A DNA stretch of 41,453 bases from Ruminiclostridium sp. (lineage in GTDB: Bacteria > Bacillota > Clostridia > Oscillospirales > Ruminococcaceae), in NCBI GenBank assembly GCA_017624025.1, contig JAGANY010000032.1, forward strand, positions 1 through 41,453, in the 5' to 3' direction. The translations under genes were made by a program, and so were the position numbers. The notes beneath the pieces are model-generated. The model was given only the letters and a program-made list of their open reading frames with translations, had not been told where the DNA came from and did not search any database. This document shows positions 16,553 to 25,120 of the stretch, one piece after another. Position 1 is the first letter of the stretch. Every line of letters begins with the position of its first letter.

Positions 16553-16621
16553 ATTATACCTTTTTCAAGCAAAATAAATTTCGCCGCCGCACTATATGCA
16601 CGGCGGCGGCTTTCGTTTTTA

Positions 16622-18589
16622 TTAAAGAGTATGTGCACCCTGTGTTGTTTCTTCGTCGGAAGGATCATAGATATGGTAGTTAGCCTTACCGTTCTTCTTA
16701 ACGAAGTACATAGCTGTATCGGAGCAAGCAATAAGGGTTCTTCCGTCTGTACCGTGTTCGGGAGAAACGGCGATACCGATACTTGCCTTGATATTAAGGG
16801 TTGCATCAGCAGAGGTTGAATAGTAACCGCTGTAAAGGTCGTCGATGATGTCCATGGAGAGAACTTCGAGGTTTTCAATCATCTTAGGATCGGAGATACA
16901 AAGTACGAATTCGTCACCGCCGAAACGTCCTGCAAAGCCTGTTTCACCGGTCTTGCTCTTAATAACGTCAGCAACATACTTGATAACTTCGTCACCGACA
17001 GCGTGGCTGTAACGGTCGTTGATGAACTTAAAGTCATCGACGTCGAGGAAGAGAGCGGCAACCTTCTGGTTAGCCTTTCTTTCAAGCTCAGCCTGGAATT
17101 CACGTTCGAATGTATTTCTGTTATAAAGCTGTGAAAGGAAGTCGTAGCTTGCACGTTCAGCGAGCTTAAGAGTAGCGTTCTTTTCGCTTGTGATGTCTGT
17201 TAATACGCCGATTACACGGAGAATTTCGCCGAGACGGTCAGTAATACAGTGTACCTTCATAGCTACCCAGAGTTCTGCACCGTTGACGTCCTTGATCTTA
17301 AATTCGCCGCCTACGTCGTCCTTGGACTTAAGAAGCTGGTTGATATTTCTCTTATAGTTTTCGAGGTCGTCCTCATCCATAAGGGAGTCGATAAACTTAC
17401 CGTTGTTAACTGTAGCACCGGAAACGTTGATGCCGATTTTTTCCTTGAAGTTGTCGGAAACGAACATTGATTCCTTTGCGAAATCGTATTCGAAAAGCAT
17501 ATTATCGGAAAGCTCGGATACTGTCTTATGTAATTCATCGCTTAAGATAGCGTCGTCCATAAGGTCGTTAAAGGTCTTGCCGATCTTAGCAAATTCCTTG
17601 CTCATATCCTTTGTATCGATACGTTCTTCGTGGTTACCGGAGTTGATGTTCTTCATAGTCTTGATCATATCGAGCATCGGGTTGATGATCTTACGTGTCA
17701 TAATGATCATAACGAGAGTACAGATAAGAGCAAGAGCGAGGAGGATTATAAGACCTACAATAAATACGAGGATAACATTTTCGCCCGAGCGGGAGGAATC
17801 GTATAAGGAGAGCCACACCCAGTCGCTTCCTGCTATTTTACCGTAAGCACCGAGGAAGTTCTTGTCGTCGAGTTCGATGTAGTCCTTGGAGATATTCTCG
17901 GTAATCATACCGGGAACCTTATCCTTAACGGTCTTGAGCTGTTCAGCGGAAGCAAGGTCGCCTGTGCCGCCGTTGCCGATAATCTTTACGCCGTCAGTTA
18001 CAGCGAGCATACCGCCGTTTATGTACTTACAGCTTGTGATGTATTCCTGGAGACCTGTAAGGTCGATTACACAGGATACATATCCTTCTTCGCCTGCTGT
18101 CTTTGCTGTTGCGATATAGAGATCCTTGCCGTATTCGGCGTTATTTTGGTAAATATCGGAGATAAATGCGTTTTCTCTTGATTCCCATTCTTCTTCAAAA
18201 GCGAAGAAATGAGTGCCTGCTGTTGTGCCGAGGCTGTCGCTTATAACATCACCGCTGCTGTTTAAAAATACAACGTCGAGGATACCTGTATGAGTTTCCA
18301 TATAGGTTTTTCTGATGCTGTCGAGATCGGATTTCACAGAATTGCGGTCGCTTACTGCTTTATCAGCCACAGGGGAAGCAGCAATTGCTTTTGTATCGCT
18401 TAAGTAGCTGTCGAGCAGGTTGTTTACACCTGCACTTGCGGCATAGCCCGCAACACCTGTTTCTGAAGCAATCATATCAGAGGAGAAGCCGAAAATATTC
18501 ACTGCCGAAACAAGCATAAGAATAATTAGCGGAAGAACCGTAACTCCTATTAAGATTACTCGCAGAGCTGTTTTAACCTTAATGTTCAT
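16622..18589 (-). CDS. Membrane-bound diguanylate cyclase (Cache-HAMP-PAS-GGDEF)
   Basis: 655-aa sensor enzyme. TM1 is at about residues 10-35, an extracytoplasmic Cache-like sensor at about 36-270 and TM2 at about 272-298. HAMP (about 298-350), a PAS domain (about 355-470, ending VIGVLTDITSEKN) and GGDEF (about 480-645) follow. The catalytic loop is intact (GRFGGDEFVL), as is the substrate-binding FLDVDDFKFINDRYSHAVGD, so it should convert GTP to c-di-GMP. The allosteric inhibition site (RxxD five residues before GGDEF) is absent. It lies 97 nt after the PilZ gene. A perfect 7-bp hairpin lies next to its ribosome binding site (18608-18626). Ligand of the sensor unknown. Confidence 0.93.
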   Translation of the reverse strand: MNIKVKTALRVILIGVTVLPLIILMLVSAVNIFGFSSDMIASETGVAGYAASAGVNNLLDSYLSDTKAIAASPVADKAVSDRNSVKSDLDSIRKTYMETHTGILDVVFLNSSGDVISDSLGTTAGTHFFAFEEEWESRENAFISDIYQNNAEYGKDLYIATAKTAGEEGYVSCVIDLTGLQEYITSCKYINGGMLAVTDGVKIIGNGGTGDLASAEQLKTVKDKVPGMITENISKDYIELDDKNFLGAYGKIAGSDWVWLSLYDSSRSGENVILVFIVGLIILLALALICTLVMIIMTRKIINPMLDMIKTMKNINSGNHEERIDTKDMSKEFAKIGKTFNDLMDDAILSDELHKTVSELSDNMLFEYDFAKESMFVSDNFKEKIGINVSGATVNNGKFIDSLMDEDDLENYKRNINQLLKSKDDVGGEFKIKDVNGAELWVAMKVHCITDRLGEILRVIGVLTDITSEKNATLKLAERASYDFLSQLYNRNTFEREFQAELERKANQKVAALFLDVDDFKFINDRYSHAVGDEVIKYVADVIKSKTGETGFAGRFGGDEFVLCISDPKMIENLEVLSMDIIDDLYSGYYSTSADATLNIKASIGIAVSPEHGTDGRTLIACSDTAMYFVKKNGKANYHIYDPSDEETTQGAHTL

Positions 18590-18607
18590 ATTAAGACCAT
18601 TCCTTTC

Positions 18608-18626
18608 CCGACGGACGTTCCGTCGG
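18608..18626 (-). promoter_or_regulatory. Hairpin abutting the ribosome binding site of the diguanylate cyclase gene
   Basis: Perfect stem CCGACGG / CCGTCGG with a 5-nt loop. Its 3' side touches the GGAAAGGA site about 20 nt before the ATG. It could act as a processing or translation-control element within the PilZ-GGDEF transcript. Confidence 0.5.
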
Positions 18627-18686
18627 ATGTATTTATTTTATTTATAGGCAGAAATATCTGTCATAAGAAGCCTTTCGGCTTCGGAT

Positions 18687-19409
18687 TTACTCGCTGTCAG
18701 GGCCTTTTACCCTTAACATAGCTTCTTTCATAAGTTCGTCCTTTTCGAGCTGTTCGATACGCTTCTTAAGCTGGACGTTGTAAACGAACTGGGCGAAAAG
18801 CTCTTCCTGGGAGGGGTCGGTATTTACAAACTGGCAGCCGTAGCCTTCGATTTCGCCTTCGTGGTTACGCTGGATGCGGAGCACCTTTGCCATTATATTT
18901 ACCCATTCGCCCTCTATGCGGAAATTAACTATAAGAACATCGCCGGGGGAGAATTTCTGTTCGTCGGCACGGAAAAGGAAGATTCCGCCGATACTTATGT
19001 TCTTTATTACAGCAGATACAGGCTGTTCGAAATCGATAATATCTTCGCCGCGCATATAGCCGAGTACGCTGCATTCGATATCGGATTCGACCTTAAAATA
19101 TCTTCTCCGCTCCTCCATAAGAGTTCCGTAGTCGCTTCTGAGCTGGACATTGAGCTGGTCGGGGAGGGACATACGTACCGCCGCCGCATAACGGATACGG
19201 TCGCCGTTTTTCATATATGTAACGACGTAAAGGCTTTTATCAAGCTCAAATTCGGGAAGGTCACGGCCTTTTATGATGATGATATTACGCATAGGCATAT
19301 CATCGGCGAAGACCTTCGGAAAGGAGAAGTCGTCCTTTTCGGCAACCACAAGCTTTCGTCCTGTAGGCGAGGTAACTTCGATCTTTATGATTTTTCTTTT
19401 GTCGAGCAT
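18687..19409 (-). CDS. YcgR-like PilZ-domain protein
   Basis: 240-aa cytosolic protein. The N-terminal half (about 1-105) is a YcgR-N-like domain, with KGRDLPEFELDKSLYVVTYM and the bridging VQLRSDY. The C-terminal PilZ domain (about 110-215) begins with MEERRRYFKVESDI and carries KNISIGGIFLF, the D/N-x-S-x-x-G motif. The second position of the RxxxR motif is lysine (R-R-Y-F-K), which may weaken c-di-GMP binding. The tail (KKRIEQLEKDELMKEAML) is probably coiled. In other bacteria such proteins slow the flagellar motor. It leads the six-gene c-di-GMP run, with a promoter at 19527-19556. Start 19409 has GGGGA. Confidence 0.88.
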   Translation of the reverse strand: MLDKRKIIKIEVTSPTGRKLVVAEKDDFSFPKVFADDMPMRNIIIIKGRDLPEFELDKSLYVVTYMKNGDRIRYAAAVRMSLPDQLNVQLRSDYGTLMEERRRYFKVESDIECSVLGYMRGEDIIDFEQPVSAVIKNISIGGIFLFRADEQKFSPGDVLIVNFRIEGEWVNIMAKVLRIQRNHEGEIEGYGCQFVNTDPSQEELFAQFVYNVQLKKRIEQLEKDELMKEAMLRVKGPDSE

Positions 19410-19526
19410 CGGTTTCCCCGTCCCTTCAGCAGAATATGTCCTGCCTTCGAGAATAATGCAGGATTAATAAAGCCTTTATCCGAAAAAACACATAGCTGTA
19501 TCAAAACAGATAATTGCTCATTAATA

Positions 19527-19556
19527 ATTATACATTAAAATGCACAAAAAAGTCAA
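19527..19556 (-). promoter_or_regulatory. Sigma-A-like promoter of the PilZ gene run
   Basis: On the minus strand TTGACT, 18-nt spacer, TATAAT, leaving a leader of about 110 nt with no recognised c-di-GMP riboswitch. Confidence 0.7.
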
Positions 19557-19720
19557 TACCGATAAGCAAAATTTTTTCGCCGAATGTTAAAAAACAGCAG
19601 TAAGAACATAAGAATTGGCATACTGCACAAAAATTTGGTTCTCCTTATAGGCTTTGAGCAGGGTCGGTTTATGCACTTTCACGAAGAAAAGCGAAAGTTG
19701 TAAAAAAATGACCTGTCGGC

Positions 19721-19749
19721 TGTACATTTTCTTATTAATATGGTATAAT
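19721..19749 (+). promoter_or_regulatory. Promoter of the 239-aa membrane protein gene
   Basis: TGTACA, 17-nt spacer, TATAAT. Transcription would begin near 19756, which excludes the ATG at 19760 as a normal start and favours TTG at 19787. Between the two divergent promoters (19557-19720) I see only a small ACTTTC / GAAAGT hairpin at about 19675-19698. Confidence 0.65.
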
Positions 19750-19786
19750 AGTCATATATATGTTAAGAGAGGAGGCGGAAAAACCT

Positions 19787-20506
19787 TTGAAGAACTTTTT
19801 TCATTACTCGCCCGTAAAAACAAAAACAGTTATGGGGAGAATTATTCTTTTTACGGCGATAGTATGTGCGGAGCTTTCCATAGCTACCTTTTTCGTACTT
19901 ATCCTTAATTTCTTTACCGCAAGGGATGACCGCCTTATCCTACGGATGCTTATGATTATTTCGGTACTTATCTTAAGCGGACTTTTCATAAGCTTTATTA
20001 CCGCACAGCTAAGCCACAGAAAAATAAGACGCAACAGCCGTTTTACATATATCGATATACAGGAAAAGGCGGTTATTTTAAGCCTTTACGGCGGAGAATA
20101 CCGTACGGGAGGCGAGAGGGTAATCGTAAGAGAGCTTTATCTTATGCCCTTCGAGGAGATAAAGAGTATCGCTTCCGAAAAAAACGGCCAGAGCATAATT
20201 GTAAGCGGAAATTTCCGCCATTACTCCATGAACAGCGAGAATTTAGGCTATCATATAAAGGACGGCGAGGTAGTATTTGACCGTCAGTGGCTCAATATAG
20301 GCGGTTTCGAAAAGGTTGGTACTGTACGTATTCCGCATCTTTTCGGAAATCCGAAAAGGGTTTCGGCTTCTCTTACAGAGGGAAAGAAGCATTATCTCGA
20401 AATTCCGAAGCCGAAGCCTTATGTCTTTAAGGAGGCGGATTTTATCCGAAGAAGAGCAAAACCCCGTACCTTACCCGACGAGCTTATATACAACAGGAAA
20501 TGGTAA
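19787..20506 (+). CDS. Two-helix membrane protein, unknown (TTG start)
   Basis: 239-aa protein with two hydrophobic helices near the N-terminus (IILFTAIVCAELSIATFFVLIL and LMIISVLILSGLFISFI) and a basic cytosolic domain of about 160 residues. That domain has beta-rich stretches (RFTYIDIQEKAVILSLYGG, IKSIASEKNGQSIIVSGNF) resembling a membrane-linked PH-like fold. The start is TTG, 11 nt after GGAGG. No family recognised. It lies between the c-di-GMP run and the flagellar operon but has its own promoter, so a link to motility is only positional. Confidence 0.75.
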   Translation: MKNFFHYSPVKTKTVMGRIILFTAIVCAELSIATFFVLILNFFTARDDRLILRMLMIISVLILSGLFISFITAQLSHRKIRRNSRFTYIDIQEKAVILSLYGGEYRTGGERVIVRELYLMPFEEIKSIASEKNGQSIIVSGNFRHYSMNSENLGYHIKDGEVVFDRQWLNIGGFEKVGTVRIPHLFGNPKRVSASLTEGKKHYLEIPKPKPYVFKEADFIRRRAKPRTLPDELIYNRKW

Positions 20507-20602
20507 TTTGTAAAAACGTACCCCTTTACTTTCCGTAATAATTTTTTCCAGAATTTACATTGAATTTTTTTGGCTTTTTTTGAAAAAAATTAAGAAAAAA
20601 CC

Positions 20603-20631
20603 TTGAAAATACTTGTAAAATGGTGTATAAT
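20603..20631 (+). promoter_or_regulatory. Sigma-A promoter of the flagellar operon
   Basis: TTGAAA, 17-nt spacer, TATAAT, 61 nt before flgB. Sigma-A type rather than sigma-28 (TAAA-N15-GCCGATAA) or sigma-54. Confidence 0.88.
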
Positions 20632-20692
20632 ACTATACGTATAATTTAATGTGAGTTTCTATGTCTATACAAAATGAAAGGAATGGTTCTTT

Positions 20693-21064
20693 ATGGCATT
20701 GTTTGACTATACCTCTTTCCGTATTATGGAACAGGGCATAAGCCTTTTAAGCCAACAGCAGAACATTATCGCTCATAATATCGCTAACCAGGATACACCC
20801 GATTATAAATGCAAATATCTTTATTTTGCAGGGGTGCTTAAGGAGCAGATGGATAAGAACGGCGAGGCTACGGGCAAGAAGAGAATCGAACTCGAATCGA
20901 CTATTTATGTTGATGACAACACCAAGGACCAGCCCGACGGAAACAATGTTGACGCCGATACACAGCAGGCTCTTTTCGCTAAAAACGCTATCCAGTACGA
21001 AGCAATCATCAACCAGATGAACGCTGAGTTCAATATGATGCGTGTGGCTATGAGAAGAACCTGA
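20693..21064 (+). CDS. flgB: Flagellar proximal rod protein FlgB
   Basis: 123-aa rod protein exported by the flagellar type III system. The N-terminal rod motif is intact: QQNIIAHNIANQDTPDYKCK (N-I-A-N-x-x-T-P-x-Y-K). The C-terminal helix (LFAKNAIQYEAIINQMNAEFNMMRVAM) packs as in other rod subunits. Length is normal (110-140). Start 20693 follows GAAAGGA. First gene of the basal-body/export operon, 32 nt before flgC. Confidence 0.95.
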   Translation: MALFDYTSFRIMEQGISLLSQQQNIIAHNIANQDTPDYKCKYLYFAGVLKEQMDKNGEATGKKRIELESTIYVDDNTKDQPDGNNVDADTQQALFAKNAIQYEAIINQMNAEFNMMRVAMRRT

Positions 21065-21096
21065 TTAAAGGATTAATTTTTTGAAAGGAAAGCATT

Positions 21097-21588
21097 ATGG
21101 CTTTTTTAAGTAACCTCGATGTAGCACTTTCGGGTATGATTGCACAGAGAACCCGTGCAGATGTTATTGCCCAGAACGTTGCAAACGCTGAGACAACGAG
21201 AACCGCCGAGGGCGGACCTTACATAAGACAATGCGTCGTATTTACCGAAAACGAGACAAGGGTAAACGACCGTAAGAGCGTTATCGAATTCCGCTCTATG
21301 GTTGCGGAGCATCTCAACGAGCTCAAGGGACTTGCCGGAAAGGGTACGACGGACAAGGGCGAGGGCGTTTTACTTACCGAAATCGTAGAAGACCCCACTC
21401 CTCCTACTCCTGTATATGACCCCTCACACCCCGACGCTGATGAGGACGGCTACTACTATCTCCCCAACGTTGACGTAGCGGAGGAACAGATAGATATGCT
21501 TGCCGCAACACAGTCATATACCGCAAACCTTACAATCTTCAACAGCCTTAAAACCTTAGCACAGAAGGCACTTACAATAGGACAGTAA
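21097..21588 (+). CDS. flgC: Flagellar proximal rod protein FlgC
   Basis: 163-aa rod subunit. N-terminal VALSGMIAQRTRADVIAQNV and NAETTRT are the rod signature. The C-terminal YYYLPNVDVAEEQIDMLAATQSY matches the conserved P-N-V-d-x-x-x-E-M segment. A proline/aspartate-rich insert (DPTPPTPVYDPSHPDADEDG) makes it slightly longer than usual. Ribosome binding site GAAAGGA. Followed by a 159-nt gap filled by an interspersed hairpin element before fliE. Confidence 0.95.
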   Translation: MAFLSNLDVALSGMIAQRTRADVIAQNVANAETTRTAEGGPYIRQCVVFTENETRVNDRKSVIEFRSMVAEHLNELKGLAGKGTTDKGEGVLLTEIVEDPTPPTPVYDPSHPDADEDGYYYLPNVDVAEEQIDMLAATQSYTANLTIFNSLKTLAQKALTIGQ

Positions 21589-21595
21589 AGCGAAG

Positions 21596-21733
21596 AACTA
21601 AGGGTGAAGAGTTAAGAGCTTAGGAGTCAGCTTCGCTGACAGATTTAAATAAAGATTGAAAGTTATTTTTAAATCTGTCTGCCGAAGGCAGACACCACAA
21701 CTATTCACTATTCACTATTCGCTCTTCACTAAT
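21596..21733. repeat. Mini-hairpin interspersed element, copy A (between flgC and fliE)
   Basis: About 138 bp. Core arms GTCAGCTTCGCTGAC-agatttaaat and atttttaaatct-GTCTGCCGAAGGCAGAC are each a hairpin and also inverted with respect to each other. Flanks are short near-tandem repeats (GAAGAGTTAAGAG; ACTATTCACTATTCGC). It lies inside the flagellar operon without breaking a gene. Related to copies at 27570, 32506, 36823 and 40408. Confidence 0.75.
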
Positions 21734-21747
21734 AAAAAGGAGTATCT

Positions 21748-22068
21748 ATGTATATTGTACCTCTTACTTCAAATATAACTCCTCTCGAGCCGATTCAGAA
21801 GCTTAGTACCGCTTCCGAAGCAGTAAAGCCCGAGGAGGAAAAGGACGAGCCTACATTTCTTGACGCTATGAAGGCTCTCTGGGACAACGCCGCTGAGGCA
21901 CAGGCAGTCAAAAACCAGGATATGATTAATCTTATGCTCGGAGATACGGACAGTATCGAGCAGATGCAGATAAATTTATCAAAGGCACAGCTTGCGACAG
22001 AGCTTCTCGTTAACGTTAAGAATGCCGCGGTTGACGCTTATAATGAAATTATGCGAATGAGTATCTAA
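21748..22068 (+). CDS. fliE: Flagellar hook-basal body complex protein FliE
   Basis: 106-aa protein linking the MS ring to the rod. The conserved C-terminal half is clear: EAQAVKNQDMINLMLGDTDS, QMQINLSKAQLATELLVNV and KNAAVDAYNEIMRM (usual ending A-Y-x-E-I-M-x-M). AAGGAG lies 5 nt before the start. Normal length. Confidence 0.93.
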   Translation: MYIVPLTSNITPLEPIQKLSTASEAVKPEEEKDEPTFLDAMKALWDNAAEAQAVKNQDMINLMLGDTDSIEQMQINLSKAQLATELLVNVKNAAVDAYNEIMRMSI

Positions 22069-22153
22069 AATCGGGTAGGAAGAGCCGGAATTGCAGAAAA
22101 TCTGCAATCCTGCCTGTTCTTTATCCGTAATTGAAATTGGAGCGATTGATTAA

Positions 22154-23833
22154 ATGGATAAATTTAAGGAAGCATTCGGTAAATTTCGTGAAACAGTAAA
22201 AACGAAATGGACCGATATGGGCAAAAAGGGACATATAGTGTTCTTCTCCGTTCTCGGGGTTGTCGTTATTTCGGCAGTAATCGCTATCATCCTTGCCACA
22301 AGAACCGAATATGCTGTTTTATATACAGGTACAAGTGCCGAGGAAAGAGCCGAGGTACTTTCTATCGTAAGCAATGACCTTGGTGCTACAGAGGTTACTG
22401 TAGGTGAAAACGGCGATATTCTCGTACCGAAGGACGAGGTTGAACAGCTGAGAATGCAGCTCAGTATGCAGGGCTACCCGAAATCGACCTTTAACTACAA
22501 TATCTGGGACGACGGCATAGATATGTTCTCTACCGAGTCCGACAAGAGAATAAAGCAGATTCAGCAGCTGCAGGAAAATTTACGTGCTACTCTCGGAATG
22601 ATAAGCGGAGTAGATTCAGCAATAGCTATACTTAACGTTCCCGACGCTGATGAATACGTAATCGGAAGCATGAATAAAAAGGAAACAAGTGCTTCTATCG
22701 TTCTCCAGCTTGAAAAGGAGCTTTCCAACGAAACTATAAAGGGTATCTATAACCTCGTAAGAACCGCTGTTCCCGATATTGAGGAAGAAAACATAACTGT
22801 TACGGACGGAGCAGGAAATCTTCTTTCCTACGAGGATATGCCCGTTCTTAACGAAGTAGATAATGACGAAGAAATAGACCTTTATTATAAGCGTCTCGAC
22901 GTTCAGAATTCAATTACCGCTATCCTTAAGGATAAGCTCGAGGAAATCTTCGACGGTATCTTCTCCGATTTCCGTGTGGGCGTTGATGTACAGCTTAATT
23001 ATGACAGCGAAGTAAAGCAGTCAACCGAATATACTCCCTCTGTTGACGAAGAGGGTAACAGAGGCGGTATGGTCTCCGACGAAAACTATGTTTCCGCCGG
23101 CGGCGGTAATGCTGCCGAGGGCGGTCTCGTAGGTACTACTGTTGACGCCGATATTTCTCCCGACTATCCTACTCTTGAGGTCGGCGAGGGCGACGAATTC
23201 TATTACGAATGGCAGAAGCAGATCAACTACCTCGTAAACGAAGAAATTACACAGGTAGAAAAGGAAGGCTACAGCTACGACAATATTTCCGCAACGGTTG
23301 TTGTTGACGCTACAGGTCTTTCACAGGCAGAAATCGAAGAATGGCAGGGCGTAATCGCCAACGCTATCGGTGCGGATTTTTCCAGAGTTACCTTTAAGGC
23401 TTATCCCTTTATGCTCGACAGAACACAGGGTACAGGCGGAGCTTCCGGCGACGGCGGTACTGTTGTTGTACAGGGCGAAAGAAGCTTACTTATATTTGCT
23501 ATTATTGCTCTTGGCGTAATTCTTGTTATACTTCTTATAATCGCACTCGTAACCTCGGGTTCGAGCAAGAAGCGTGCTAAGGCAAGACGGGAGGGTGCTA
23601 TGGCAGCTACTCTTACTCCGGGTCTCGCTCCCAGCGATTATCCAGACGGACAGGAAGAAGCACAGCGTCGTATCTATGATGACGCTATGGCTGACCTCGA
23701 CATCAGGAGCCTTACCGAACCCGGCGAGGAAACAAGAGAGGATCTTCTCAAGAAGGAAATCAGAGAGTTCTCGAAGGCAAATCCCGAAATCGTTGCACAG
23801 CTTATCCGTACCTGGATGAGAAGCGACGAATAA
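22154..23833 (+). CDS. fliF: Flagellar MS-ring protein FliF
   Basis: 559-aa membrane ring protein. TM1 (VFFSVLGVVVISAVIAII) is at about 30-48. The ring-building regions follow, with YTGTSAEERAEVLSIV, LRMQLSMQGYPKS and the RIKQIQQLQENLRATLG helix. TM2 (LIFAIIALGVILVILLIIAL) is near 447-467. A cytosolic tail ends in KANPEIVAQLIRTWMRSDE, the FliG-binding segment. A disordered Gly/Glu-rich section (about 290-340) is usual. The start has TTGGAG. The 85-nt gap upstream contains a GGAATTGCAGA / TCTGCAATCC hairpin (about 22088-22112). Confidence 0.95.
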   Translation: MDKFKEAFGKFRETVKTKWTDMGKKGHIVFFSVLGVVVISAVIAIILATRTEYAVLYTGTSAEERAEVLSIVSNDLGATEVTVGENGDILVPKDEVEQLRMQLSMQGYPKSTFNYNIWDDGIDMFSTESDKRIKQIQQLQENLRATLGMISGVDSAIAILNVPDADEYVIGSMNKKETSASIVLQLEKELSNETIKGIYNLVRTAVPDIEEENITVTDGAGNLLSYEDMPVLNEVDNDEEIDLYYKRLDVQNSITAILKDKLEEIFDGIFSDFRVGVDVQLNYDSEVKQSTEYTPSVDEEGNRGGMVSDENYVSAGGGNAAEGGLVGTTVDADISPDYPTLEVGEGDEFYYEWQKQINYLVNEEITQVEKEGYSYDNISATVVVDATGLSQAEIEEWQGVIANAIGADFSRVTFKAYPFMLDRTQGTGGASGDGGTVVVQGERSLLIFAIIALGVILVILLIIALVTSGSSKKRAKARREGAMAATLTPGLAPSDYPDGQEEAQRRIYDDAMADLDIRSLTEPGEETREDLLKKEIREFSKANPEIVAQLIRTWMRSDE

Positions 23834-23866
23834 CCTATGGAAACTATTTAAAGGAGGCAGATAAAA

Positions 23867-24886
23867 ATGGCAGATTCACCGAATCCCGCAAGTGCAACCA
23901 CGATGCAGAAGGCTGCTATGGTTATTTCTGCTCTTGGTACAGAAAACGCTTCCCAGGTATTCAAGTACTTTACCGATGATGAAATAGAAAAAATGACCTT
24001 AGAGGTCGCAAAAATGGATTACTGGCCTATGGAAGTTGTGGATGAGGTTCTTAACGATTTCTATGAGATATGCCTTACCCAGAAGGTTATTTCCGAGGGC
24101 GGTATCGAATATGCAAGAGAGATTCTCGAAAAGGCTTTCGGCCCCCAGCAGGCTTCGGCTCTTTTCGATAAAATCACAAAACAGCTCAAAACGAAGGCTT
24201 TTGCTTTCGTAAGAAGAGCAGACTATAAAAACCTTTTAGCTATCGTTCAGAACGAACACCCCCAGACTATCGCACTTATCCTTTCCTACGCACGAAGCGA
24301 CCAGGCTTCGGCTATCCTCTCGGAGCTTCCTAAGGAAATCCGTATCGAAGTTGTAGAAAGAATTGCGAAGATGGAATCGGCTTCTCCGGAGGTTATAAAG
24401 AGTATCGAGGCGACTCTCGAAAAGAAGTTCGCAAACCTCGTTACTACCGAAAGTATGGAAGTCGGCGGTATCAACTATATTGCCGATGTACTCAATAAGG
24501 TTGAACGTTCCACAGAAAAGTATATCTTCGACGAACTCAACCTCAGAGACCCGAAGCTTGCGGAAGAAATCCGTCAGAAGATGTTCGTATTCGAAGATAT
24601 CGTTCACCTCGACTCTATGTCCATTCAGGCATTTATTCCCCAGGTTGAGCCTAAAGACCTTGCTGTTGCAATCAAGGGCTCTACAGCTGAGGTTGCGGAG
24701 GTTATCTACGCAAATATGTCTGCACGTAGTAAGGAATCTACCCAGACCGACGTTGAGTATCTCCACAATGTTCGTATGCGTGACGTTGAAGAAGCACAGC
24801 AGAGAATTGTTGCTATCATAAGACGTCTCGAGGACGAAGGAAAGCTTACCATCTCAAAGGGCGGAAGCGACGAAATTATTGCATAA
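23867..24886 (+). CDS. fliG: Flagellar motor switch protein FliG
   Basis: 339-aa rotor/switch subunit. The N-terminal FliF-binding domain includes KAAMVISALGTENASQVFKYF. The middle domain has the EHPQ motif (NEHPQTIALILSYARSDQAS) and ILSELP. The C-terminal torque domain holds charged residues (VHLDSMSIQAF, VEEAQQRIVAIIRRLEDEGKL). Normal length (330-345). Strong AAAGGAGG upstream. PilZ/YcgR proteins act on FliG/MotA in other bacteria, so the PilZ protein at 18687 is a plausible partner. Confidence 0.96.
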   Translation: MADSPNPASATTMQKAAMVISALGTENASQVFKYFTDDEIEKMTLEVAKMDYWPMEVVDEVLNDFYEICLTQKVISEGGIEYAREILEKAFGPQQASALFDKITKQLKTKAFAFVRRADYKNLLAIVQNEHPQTIALILSYARSDQASAILSELPKEIRIEVVERIAKMESASPEVIKSIEATLEKKFANLVTTESMEVGGINYIADVLNKVERSTEKYIFDELNLRDPKLAEEIRQKMFVFEDIVHLDSMSIQAFIPQVEPKDLAVAIKGSTAEVAEVIYANMSARSKESTQTDVEYLHNVRMRDVEEAQQRIVAIIRRLEDEGKLTISKGGSDEIIA

Positions 24887-25120
24887 TCATAATAAGGGCG
24901 GCGGTAATCTCTGTCGCCCGTCTTTATAATAAGGTCGGATTTTCGATAAACTTTACTTTTATGCTGTGCGAAGCGTTCACAGGCTTTGGGGCTTTAACCC
25001 CTTGCCCCCGACAACCCTTTTATAAGAAGGCAGGCAACAAGTTGCACCGAAAATTTTTTATTTCGCTTCGCTTGGTATTTTCAAGATGAGAGACTCTTAA
25101 TTCATAAAAAAGGAGCACTT
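24887..25120. other. 234-nt gap between fliG and fliH with several hairpins, no gene
   Basis: Contains GGGCG / CGCCC (about 24897-24922), GGGGCTTTAACCCC (about 24988-25001) and GCAACAAGTTGC (about 25035-25046). No open frame with a ribosome binding site. The hairpins may tune expression within the operon or be remnants of interspersed repeats. Confidence 0.6.

Noticed and set aside
19410..19526. c-di-GMP riboswitch in the PilZ leader
   Set aside because: The leader lacks the GGCAAACC and ACGCAAAGC core segments of type I and I see no type II fold. Another unannotated RNA element is not excluded.
18861..19538. 225-aa open frame on the plus strand opposite the PilZ gene
   Set aside because: Antisense shadow of the PilZ gene and its leader; no start signal and no domain.
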